Assembly (NCBI GenBank): GCA_958423465.1
Contig: CATZRD010000008.1
Coordinates: 9,756-73,755, forward strand
DNA: 64,000 bases
From: an uncultured Oscillospiraceae bacterium
GTDB lineage: Bacteria; Bacillota; Clostridia; Oscillospirales; Oscillospiraceae
Direction: 5' to 3'
Under the pieces are notes generated by a model. That model was not told the DNA's origin, did not search any database, and saw only the letters and a list, made by a program, of their open reading frames with translations. The position numbers and the translations under genes are program-made. Shown here piece after piece: positions 16,101 through 22,321 of this stretch; within the stretch, counting starts at the first letter, position 1, and every line of letters starts with the position of its first letter.

Positions 16101-19100
16101 AAAGTCGAAATCGTAGTCGCTGACCTTGAAGTGATAGGTGGCGTCCGCTCCGGTGCCGGTGACAACAGTGGGGCTGGCAACACCGTTCATGGCCGTAAGA
16201 TTCTTGAGCTCCTTGTCGTTCCCGTCCACCAGCGCCCAGTCGCCGCCGTAGTAGCAGCCGCTGTGATACGCCAGATAGTTGCTGGGGGCGGCGCCCTTGG
16301 CGTAGGGGGAGCGGGACTCGCCGTCCCAGTAGAGGTTCCGTCTGCCGTTGCCCAGACCATCGCCGGGCGTGGTGACCCTGCCTCTGCCCGGGTCCACGTA
16401 GGTATGGGAATAGGATTGGTTGGCAGGCACGTTCTCGTTGTAGTCCCATAGGATGGCTGTGTATTGGTTCGGGTCAATGGTTTGCCCGGATACTTTGGAT
16501 TTGGCCTCGGACCAGAAGTTCAGGTCAAAGGTGATATCCCCCACCGGCAGGGACAGGCCCTTCAGCCCCTTGGCGGCGCGGTTCGTTTTCGGGTTATTGT
16601 CCGTGTCGTTGTAGAGCTGGAGGGTGATGCCGTAGCAGGTGATGCGGCCATACCGGTAGTTCTGGTACACCGCCTTTACCTCTCCGGACAGCGCCTGCCC
16701 GTCCTCCGTAAACGCCGCCGGATCGGACTTGCCGTGGTTCTCCGGCAGGTTGGCCAGCCGCACCAGCTCCGTCCGGGCAGGCTCCGCCACGGCCCGGCCA
16801 GTGGAGAAGTCGAACCAGTTCTTATAGCTCATGTCGCCGTTCTTCTTGAGCTGGAGGTTGAAGTTCGTGCCCGCGGATACCGTGACCACATGATCGAAAT
16901 TGCCCTTGCGCGCCTCCGCTTCCACGTCTACCACATTGCCGCTTTGGGGCTGGGCCGGCTGCATGGCGCCGTTCTCATGGTTCTCCGAGCCCAGGTTATT
17001 GACGTTGCCGTCCACCCAGAGCCGGAAAGCGGGCATGAACTGCTCCCCGTTGTCGGCGTTTCGCACCTCAATAGCCGCTAGTCTGGTCTGCGTTCCGGAC
17101 AGAACGCTTTGGCCCTCTTCCGCGACTATCTTCGTGTATCCCACCAGCCGCTGCTTGGCGACGGCGCTGTGAGTGACCTTATAGCTGTCCGAGCCGGACT
17201 GGCTCCCGTTGAGCTGCGCATTGAGGAAGATCCGCTTCGCTTTGTCGGGGCTTGAAAAGCCGTACCGGTCCACTTTAACGCTGCCATCCGGATTTTCTTC
17301 CGGCTGGTAATACTTCCCGTCCTGATCCATGACCATGATCACGTTGTCCCGCTCATCCAGATACTCGATGCAGTAGCTGCTGTCGTCCCCATTCAGCCAC
17401 GCCATCCCGCTGGTGTCGAACCGGGCGGCAGTGGCGGATTTGCGCAGGGTCATCTCAAAGTAAACGCGGACCTCCGTTGCCGTGATCTCTTTATTCCGCC
17501 CCTCGAAGGTAATGCCCATATTATAGGTGATGGTATCGTAAGAGCGCACCACCCGGTTGTGATCGCTTTTGTCATTGCCGGGAGCGTCGGTTCTGTCAAA
17601 GGGATCGGAGCCGTCCTTAATGTCCGATATCATCAGGCTTTTTACATAGCATGTGGCCACCTTCTTGCTGAGAAACACATAGGGGCACGGCTCGGTGACG
17701 TTGAAGGTAAAGCCATTGTAGCCGTCGGCGGCCAGCTCCACATCCGTTACCGCGTCGGAGATCTCGACCAGCATATTCCCACTGGGATCTGTTTTGCTGG
17801 AGAACACCCGCAGCTTCCGCTGCCCCTGCTCTCCTCCCAGCCGCGCTTCCTCTTTCAGGTATTCAAGATGGACAGAGGCGTTTTTCCCGTGGCCCATCTC
17901 CATCTCTGTGTCAAAGTTGTAAGAGCCGTCGCCGTTCACTTCGACCCAGTGGATCTTATAGCACTGCACGCCGCCCTCATTGACCTCGCCTACGGCGTAT
18001 TCAATGGCTTTCTCGGTCGGGTAAAAGGCCTCGCCCGGTTTCACCTCGCTGACGAAGGGATAGCAGTTTTCCTGTATCGCTGCATCCTCCGGCAGGGTGA
18101 TGGTGACCTTGACGTTGGCCGTCTCCTCGTCTCCGGTGTCGTAGGCCACCCAGACCCTGTCGTTATTCTCGTTCACCTTCTTGCCCGGATAGACCCCCAG
18201 CTCCTCCAGCCCGGAGGGGGCGGCGCTGACGAAGGCGTAGACGCTGTCCGGGTTTTCCGTCGGAACGGCGAAGGCAAAGGACGTAAAGAAGCCATCTGCC
18301 TGTGTCTCGCTGCTGACAGCGCAGCTTTGCGGCTCGCCCGCGCCGTCCGCGCCCAGCGCGTACACAAAGATCTTCGCGCGATTGTCCGCCGCCAATTCAC
18401 CGGGATCATATGTGACCGTGGCTGTTGTACCGGCGGCAAGGCCGCTGACGGTGTAATACCTGACAGCCTTCAGGGTATAGCTGTTGGCGAGCAGGTCCGC
18501 CGCCAGCCGGGCCTGAAGCTCCGCGCTGCCGAGCCAAGGCTCCGCAGCGGCCGTACCGCCGCCCTCCGTGGTGATCGCAAGGCCGTCCGTCTGCTTCTCC
18601 GGCAGCCCCTCCGTCAGCAGCCAGGCCAGGTCCTCCAGCCGCTGGGCGTCCGTGACCTTCTCCCGCTGGGCGTCAGTCAGGGCGTCATAGGCGGCCTGGG
18701 CTTCCTGGGCGGTCTGGATGAGCTGGGTCAGGTAGGCGTCCCTGGCCTCCTCGTCCCCGGCCTCCGCCAGCTCCGCCATCTTCCCTTCGATCTCCTCCCG
18801 GCCGGGCAGAGCGTCGAGAAGGGCGTTCACCCCGTCGATCTGGGCCCACTCCTCCTCCGTCAGGCCCTCTCTCAGGAAGCAATCTTCGCTGTGGGTGTGC
18901 TCCTCCAAGCCGCAGGTCAGCTCCCACACGCCATAGCACATGGGACCGTGCCGGTGGCCCTCGGTCTCCTCCAACTGGCAGATCAGTCCGCCGGTTTCGT
19001 CATAGCAGCCCTCGCCGTGGGCGTGGCCGCCCTCCCCCTCCGGGATCGTACAGGTCAGCTCCGGCTCCGCCTCCACGGTCTGGAAGCAGGCGTCGGTGTG

Positions 19101-20114
19101 CTGGTGGGCCAGGACCTCGATCTGCCCGCAGATCAGGCTCCCGGCTTCGCTGAAGCACTCCGCCGTGTGCGCATGGGGGACGATCTCCTCCCTGCCGCAG
19201 ATGGGCTCCGCCGGGGCCTCTTCTGCGGGAAGCGGCCCCTGGGGAGCTTCCTCCGGGGCGGGCCCCGCCGCCGGGGCCTCGGCCTCCGTGGGCAGGGTGC
19301 AGGTCAGCACCTTGTTCTGGGCATAACACGCCTCCGTGTGCTGGTGGGCGGGGGTCTCCTCCTGCTGGCAGACCAGCTCCCGCCGCACCTCCCAGCAGGC
19401 GTCGCCGTGGGTATGTCCCTCGCTCTCCTCCTGGCCGCAGATCAGCGCGCCGGTTTCGTCCCGGCAGGCGTCGCCATGGACGTGGCCCTCGCTCTCGGGA
19501 AGCTCACAGAGCAGGACCTTCGTCTCCTGCCAGCACGCCTCGCTGTGGGCGTGGCCCTCTGTTTCGGGAAGCGTGCAGGTCAGCTCCCCCTGCTCCAGGG
19601 TATAGCAATCCTCCGTGTGGGTATGTACCGGCCCCGCGGGCTCGGGTTCAGGTTCAGGCTCGGGCATGGGCTCGGGCTCAGGCTCCGGCGCGGCGCGGCA
19701 CGCCTCACTGTGGACGTGCTCCTCCACCTCCGGCAGAGGGCACCAGAGGACGCCCCCGGCGTCATAGCAGGCGCTGTCGTGGCGGTGGATCACAAAGTCC
19801 GCATAGCCGCACACATACTCGCCCTCCGGGCCCCGGCACGCCGCCGTGTGCCGGTGGATGCCCAGGGCCTCCGGCGTGCAGACCGGCAGGGTCTCTCCCT
19901 GTTGGGTGGCCTGGGTATAACAGGCCTCGGTATGGGTGTGCTCCTCCTGCCCACACTGGGCCTTCCTCTCCATGGTGATGGCGGGCAGAATCAGGGCGTA
20001 GACCGTGCAGAACACCACCGCGCAGGCCAGACCCGATACCGCGCGCAGCCACCATCTCTTCTGCCGGCGGCGCTTCGCGTACCCCTCCGCCGCTGTATAC
20101 TTCTCAGAATTCAT
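13152..20114 (-). CDS. Giant tip adhesin with His/Cys repeats, SdrD-B-like domain and LPMTGG anchor
   Basis: 2320-residue surface protein. It has a basic N-terminus and membrane/signal segment (about 15-46), then 14 repeats of HxHxxxC with a paired Cys (about 53-440; HTHTEAC, HAHSEAC, HVHGDAC and so on), interrupted by an EPEP stretch. A helical region follows (about 430-515, with AAYDALTDAQREKVTDAQRL), then a long low-homology body, an SdrD-B-like domain near 2060-2150 (VVWYDKDLNGARDDGEALLSG), and LPMTGG at 2273 with a membrane helix and RRRK tail. It is likely the pilus tip adhesin. The fold of the Cys/His repeats is unknown; metal binding or disulfides are possible. The ribosome site is weak; start ATG 20114 is chosen for the signal segment. 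Confidence 0.88.
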   Translation of the reverse strand: MNSEKYTAAEGYAKRRRQKRWWLRAVSGLACAVVFCTVYALILPAITMERKAQCGQEEHTHTEACYTQATQQGETLPVCTPEALGIHRHTAACRGPEGEYVCGYADFVIHRHDSACYDAGGVLWCPLPEVEEHVHSEACRAAPEPEPEPMPEPEPEPEPAGPVHTHTEDCYTLEQGELTCTLPETEGHAHSEACWQETKVLLCELPESEGHVHGDACRDETGALICGQEESEGHTHGDACWEVRRELVCQQEETPAHQHTEACYAQNKVLTCTLPTEAEAPAAGPAPEEAPQGPLPAEEAPAEPICGREEIVPHAHTAECFSEAGSLICGQIEVLAHQHTDACFQTVEAEPELTCTIPEGEGGHAHGEGCYDETGGLICQLEETEGHRHGPMCYGVWELTCGLEEHTHSEDCFLREGLTEEEWAQIDGVNALLDALPGREEIEGKMAELAEAGDEEARDAYLTQLIQTAQEAQAAYDALTDAQREKVTDAQRLEDLAWLLTEGLPEKQTDGLAITTEGGGTAAAEPWLGSAELQARLAADLLANSYTLKAVRYYTVSGLAAGTTATVTYDPGELAADNRAKIFVYALGADGAGEPQSCAVSSETQADGFFTSFAFAVPTENPDSVYAFVSAAPSGLEELGVYPGKKVNENNDRVWVAYDTGDEETANVKVTITLPEDAAIQENCYPFVSEVKPGEAFYPTEKAIEYAVGEVNEGGVQCYKIHWVEVNGDGSYNFDTEMEMGHGKNASVHLEYLKEEARLGGEQGQRKLRVFSSKTDPSGNMLVEISDAVTDVELAADGYNGFTFNVTEPCPYVFLSKKVATCYVKSLMISDIKDGSDPFDRTDAPGNDKSDHNRVVRSYDTITYNMGITFEGRNKEITATEVRVYFEMTLRKSATAARFDTSGMAWLNGDDSSYCIEYLDERDNVIMVMDQDGKYYQPEENPDGSVKVDRYGFSSPDKAKRIFLNAQLNGSQSGSDSYKVTHSAVAKQRLVGYTKIVAEEGQSVLSGTQTRLAAIEVRNADNGEQFMPAFRLWVDGNVNNLGSENHENGAMQPAQPQSGNVVDVEAEARKGNFDHVVTVSAGTNFNLQLKKNGDMSYKNWFDFSTGRAVAEPARTELVRLANLPENHGKSDPAAFTEDGQALSGEVKAVYQNYRYGRITCYGITLQLYNDTDNNPKTNRAAKGLKGLSLPVGDITFDLNFWSEAKSKVSGQTIDPNQYTAILWDYNENVPANQSYSHTYVDPGRGRVTTPGDGLGNGRRNLYWDGESRSPYAKGAAPSNYLAYHSGCYYGGDWALVDGNDKELKNLTAMNGVASPTVVTGTGADATYHFKVSDYDFDFDDRHFPTQDAGNSGNVTEYGTYARCFSAGCVQVLSVFPMVQEVSEAEIFLNTEVSNLRLTTRAGQVLAPADGGDGISHEVNKGDNTARDQIVLYAPGNLTKGSSFNGKFNGRVPNSTSEGFLGTEYWSTAYDCSAFAGDDIWIISYGMMNPGSDYRMRSMNLLQLFDSRALSVRDDPTLQGNFDPAVDKEGVPTFLYAADPGYPQGYDTNTPGVLTYMNGVREEDLVYTSTKPDENGYIKVSGEEMKCVGVLMELRGCDLLGGKYQYMRIPVKVNGSDESLVGKTVATVNTVRVWSYDLEDISWANGVWDKRTGKNTLDGYQKPEGGYDNDRYSGELANGHVPPNYVKTEYNDGLQVTGTHAGGTLAGNSLLILSYKAHINMTVDNKQNISRPTYIQDEGQTMVDYRLNNIKTELSDPTGQTSAPTTGLTIKAVLDEERESGSKRISVFRGSYYMYTSVNAGQGGEKVPISDDPLAPTELTFTDADSKPHTIRVYAEVEGLDEEAVTFRISGAPVGIQLPDIVFQARFAEVSALKNNDRIRAGVYISGQGDNRAYDHAKGNTDNITVHVALNGGTNLTKAVNTKVIELNGKIVYTVSYKNSGSQAIPTMYLYDLLPAVGDIRATRFDGDLTLSKVAADAKDGESTVYCSTTGYQELYQTVRVFGGTWSEEQQNAENMNADKVDQMLASGKNNDDEPLFTKLTTNSCDDPDRLKGVTGLYVVVKNLGPGETFTLTLTMETKDNEAGNLYGNLANSWLPGAGTVPIASNQVQTRVIERSISGVVWYDKDLNGARDDGEALLSGVTVTLLKKEKGQYAPCTQDVTGAAISSSVTTRADGAYSFGQLAAGEYIVAFSGNVLESYTGPTAYRQARVASSIDSDGVLAKELKISGFDPSVYAYAIRYSVGEGAVTMKPLAEITGNRQWEDHLDLGLVITGPELPMTGGSGTAGYVLGGIVLMAGAALGLARRRKYIKSCQSKEERNNG

Positions 20115-20132
20115 GCAGTCTCACCAGCCTTC

Positions 20133-20717
20133 CTATTCCACCGGCCCGAACCCGCTCAGGGGCCAGACCCTGAAGATGATCTTTCCCACGATCTGCTCAT
20201 CCGCCACGCAGCCCACGGCGGTGTTCCGGGAGTCCACCGAGGTGGACCGGTGATCCCCCATGACAAAGAACCGGTTATCGGGGACCTGATAGGGCAGATC
20301 GATATTGCAGTCCCCCAGGGCTTTCTCCGTCAGGTAGGGCTCGTCAAGAGGGACCTTGTTCACAGATACGTTCCCGCTGGCGTCGATGTCCACCCAGTCC
20401 CCGGGGCCGCAGATCACCCGCTTGACCAGAATCTTATTATTATAGTAGAACGCCACGATGTCCCCCGGCGCGAACTCTCCGGTCTTGACGGAAAAGATGA
20501 TCTCCCCGTCCCGGAGGGTAGGGGTCATGGAACTGCCGTAGATCTGGAGCACCGGCAGCCACAGAGTGGCCACCAGCACGGCGATGGCGGCCACCACCAC
20601 CAGAGTATAGACGGTGCTGCGCAGGACGGAGCGGTACCGCCTGCGGTATTTGACCCGTTTCAGCTCCGCCTCCAGCTGCTCCACGGAGGGCTTTTCTGTT
20701 ACGCCGCGGTTTTTCAT
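20133..20717 (-). CDS. lepB: Signal peptidase I of the pilus operon
   Basis: 194-residue membrane serine protease (S26A). It has one membrane helix at about 34-56, then catalytic Ser63 in YGSSMTPTL, Lys99 in ILVKRVICGPGD, and the conserved box FVMGDHRSTSVDSR. It cleaves signal peptides; dedicated signal peptidases of this type (SipA/SrtX-like partners) are common in pilus loci and are needed for pilin processing. The start ATG 20717 overlaps the upstream gene stop (ATGA) and follows GGAGGAC. A longer open frame extends upstream but reads through the neighbouring gene in another frame. Confidence 0.92.
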   Translation of the reverse strand: MKNRGVTEKPSVEQLEAELKRVKYRRRYRSVLRSTVYTLVVVAAIAVLVATLWLPVLQIYGSSMTPTLRDGEIIFSVKTGEFAPGDIVAFYYNNKILVKRVICGPGDWVDIDASGNVSVNKVPLDEPYLTEKALGDCNIDLPYQVPDNRFFVMGDHRSTSVDSRNTAVGCVADEQIVGKIIFRVWPLSGFGPVE

Positions 20718-20974
20718 GGCTGGCTGTCCTCCGTCAGGCGGCGCACATTCTCCAGGTACTGGTCCGCAGCCGCCTGAGCCGCCTCGAATACCCTGTTGAT
20801 CCGCAGGGCCGCCTCCGCGATGCTCCCGGCCTCCGTCAGGGCGATCTGCCGGTCCGACAGGGCGGTGAGGGCCTTTTTCAGCTTCTCCCGCAGGACCTCG
20901 TTTTCCCGCCGCTCGTTCAGCAGCAGCTCCAGCAGCTCCGTCCGGCTCATTTTTCTCAGTTCCCGCTCGGTCAT
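20714..20974 (-). CDS. Small coiled-coil protein, first gene of the pilus operon
   Basis: 86-residue charged, helical protein (MTERELRKMSRTELLELLL..., heptad-like Leu and Glu/Arg) without signal peptide or membrane segment, so probably cytoplasmic. The start ATG 20974 follows GGGAG. It shares ATGA with the signal peptidase gene. Similar short coiled-coil proteins head pilus operons of related Clostridia, but I know no function. It is the gene nearest to the invertible segment, with only 30 bp to the left inverted repeat, so it has no room for a fixed promoter of its own. Confidence 0.75.
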   Translation of the reverse strand: MTERELRKMSRTELLELLLNERRENEVLREKLKKALTALSDRQIALTEAGSIAEAALRINRVFEAAQAAADQYLENVRRLTEDSQP

Positions 20975-21004
20975 ATGTCACTCCCGTCCCCGCCGCGGGA
21001 ATAC

Positions 21005-21025
21005 ACATAGTTTCTACTATGTTGC
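21005..21025 (+). repeat. Left inverted repeat of the invertible segment
   Basis: 21-bp repeat, perfect inverted copy of 21283-21303. It consists of arms ACATAG and CTATGT around the asymmetric 6-bp core TTTCTA, plus TGC on the inner side. This is the layout of a tyrosine-recombinase crossover site (two arms, 6-8 bp spacer). It is 30 bp upstream of the first pilus-operon gene. Confidence 0.85.
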
Positions 21026-21282
21026 GCATACCATGCAGCGTACAGCCCAAAGCCCCGGCAAACCGGGCTCCTGGGCGCGCGAAAACACACCCTCAGCCAA
21101 ATTTTCAAGAAAACCGACTCCGAGGGTGATTTCGTGCTGCCCATCTGCTGGGAGAGGCTGCGGCGCAGCTTGATTTTTTCCCGCGTGGAGAGGATTCTTC
21201 CAGAATTCTACTTGCGCTTTTAGGCTGCTTATGGTAAAATGTCACACGATAATTTGCAGGTTTGCATTGTGTACGCCGTGGT
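21026..21282. promoter_or_regulatory. 257-bp invertible promoter segment (OFF orientation)
   Basis: No gene of its own. It contains a rightward promoter TTGCGC (21212-21217), 17 bp, TAAAAT (21235-21240) with extended -10 TGG, pointing away from the pilus operon. Inverted, the same promoter would face the operon with a leader of about 90 nt. A weaker leftward candidate (GTGACA 21240-21245, 17 bp, TAAAAG 21217-21222) overlaps it on the other strand. Other content is a small hairpin at about 21050-21070 and no clear function for the remaining bases. Confidence 0.75.
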
Positions 21283-21311
21283 GCAACATAGTAGAAACTA
21301 TGTTGTTTTTT
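21283..21311 (+). terminator. Right inverted repeat doubling as a terminator
   Basis: The 21-bp right repeat (21283-21303) extends to an 8-bp stem (CAACATAG / CTATGTTG, loop TAGAAA) followed directly by TTTTTT (21306-21311). In the present orientation the internal promoter reads into it, so it should stop antisense transcription into the recombinase gene. The left repeat has no T-run, so a transcript toward the pilus operon would not be stopped. Confidence 0.75.
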
Positions 21312-21319
21312 ATTGCCCG

Positions 21320-22159
21320 CTATATGACCAGCCCCAGGCGCTCGATCTTCCGGCGGTGCTCGGCGCCGGTGGACATGAGATAGATCCGCGTGGTGTCGAT
21401 GCTGCTGTGGCCCAGGATGTCCGCCAGCCTGGCGATGTCCTTCTCCAGCCCGTAGAACGTCCGGGCGAAGAGCTTGCGCAGGTTGTGGGGAAAGACCTTG
21501 CCGGGCCGCACCCCGGCCTCCTCGCAGAGCTTCTTCATCTGCCGCCAGATATGGCTACGGTCCAGGGGCTTCCCCCGGCGGGTGAGGAAGATGGCCCCGG
21601 AGCTGAGGCCGCGGCTCCGGGCGTAGTCCAGCAGCAGCCGCTGGAGCTTCTTCGGCAGCAGGATGGTCCGGATCTTGGCCTTGCAGTTCACCGTTACCTC
21701 ACCCCGCCGGGCGGCTTCCACGGTGAAATACCGCAGCTCCGACACCCGGATGCCCGTGCCGCAGATGGTCTCCATGACCAGGCGGAGCCGGGGCTTTTTC
21801 CTCGCCGCCTCCAGCAGCCGCAGGTACTCGGCCTTGGTCAGCTCCTTTTCCTCGGCGCAGTAGATCTGCCGCTGCTGGCGAAGGGCCTTCACCCGGCAGT
21901 CCCCCCGGCCCAGAAACTCCAGCAGGCTGTTGACGCTGCCCACCATGGAGTTCACGGACCGCAGGGCGTAGCCCCGCTCTACCAGGCGGCGCTTATAGGC
22001 CATCACCAGCTCCTTGGTCAGGGCCGCCTCCCCGGCAAAGGCGAAAAACGCGCGGACATCCCGGAGATATTTCTCCACGGTGGCCGCGCTTTTTTCTTCC
22101 GCTATGAGCTTCTGGCGGTACGCCGCGATGGTCTCGGCGGTCATGAGCTTCCCTTTCAT
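21320..22159 (-). CDS. Tyrosine site-specific recombinase (probable pilus invertase)
   Basis: 279 residues: an N-terminal SAM-like core-binding domain (about 1-100) and a C-terminal catalytic domain with Arg about 135 (GTGIRVSELR), Lys in CKAKIRTILL, the HNLRKLFART box (His and Arg about 223-226), LADILGHSSIDTTRIYL with His about 249, and the nucleophile Tyr about 258. All catalytic residues are present. The start is ATG 22159 behind AAGGGAGGAACTGCC; the frame continues upstream without a ribosome site. Its size fits chromosomal DNA-inversion recombinases of Clostridia such as RecV rather than element integrases. It is adjacent to a pair of 21-bp inverted repeats, so it is the likely inverter of the pilus promoter. 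Confidence 0.93.
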   Translation of the reverse strand: MKGKLMTAETIAAYRQKLIAEEKSAATVEKYLRDVRAFFAFAGEAALTKELVMAYKRRLVERGYALRSVNSMVGSVNSLLEFLGRGDCRVKALRQQRQIYCAEEKELTKAEYLRLLEAARKKPRLRLVMETICGTGIRVSELRYFTVEAARRGEVTVNCKAKIRTILLPKKLQRLLLDYARSRGLSSGAIFLTRRGKPLDRSHIWRQMKKLCEEAGVRPGKVFPHNLRKLFARTFYGLEKDIARLADILGHSSIDTTRIYLMSTGAEHRRKIERLGLVI

Positions 22160-22178
22160 GGCAGTTCCTCCCTTGAAA

Positions 22179-22206
22179 AATTGGGTGTTCTCTATTGTAC
22201 CCAATT
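22179..22206 (-). promoter_or_regulatory. Promoter and inverted-repeat operator of the recombinase gene
   Basis: Perfect 8-bp inverted repeat AATTGGGT, 12 nt, ACCCAATT surrounds a minus-strand -10 TACAAT (22194-22199); a weak -35 (ATGCAA, 22217-22222) lies 17 bp upstream. The repeat covers the promoter, as for a repressor or autoregulator site. Confidence 0.6.
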
Positions 22207-22237
22207 TCCCGCGGCTTTGCATAGTGGGAAAAAGTAA

Positions 22238-22280
22238 GAGCCTGCCGCCCGCAATTTGCAGGCGGCAGACTCTTTTTTTG
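22238..22280. terminator. Terminator between glycosidase operon and recombinase gene
   Basis: GC-rich stem (8-bp core plus 3-bp base, 22238-22272) with T7 on the plus strand and a T-rich tail (TTACTTTTT) on the minus strand. It ends the leftward GH operon. Confidence 0.85.
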
Positions 22281-22321
22281 TATAGCTGTGCTGATTTTGA
22301 GTGGGGCGCTCTCCCTTCCCC

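Noticed and set aside
19635..19690. Repetitive stretch that might be taken for a CRISPR or tandem repeat array
   Set aside because: It codes for an EPEPEP linker of the adhesin in frame; there are no spacers or regular palindromic repeats. No CRISPR array was seen in the window.
17559..20777. 1072-codon plus-strand open frame opposite the tip adhesin and signal peptidase genes
   Set aside because: It has no ribosome site, runs antisense across several genes with clear domains, and its product is a low-complexity Gly/Val/Leu/His/Gln-rich string, as expected from the reverse strand of GC-rich codons.
21026..21282. Leftward promoter (GTGACA-17-TAAAAG) as a constant promoter for the pilus operon
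   Set aside because: The -10 is weaker than that of the overlapping rightward promoter and lacks an extended -10. It is kept as a caution for the ON/OFF reading, not as a called promoter.
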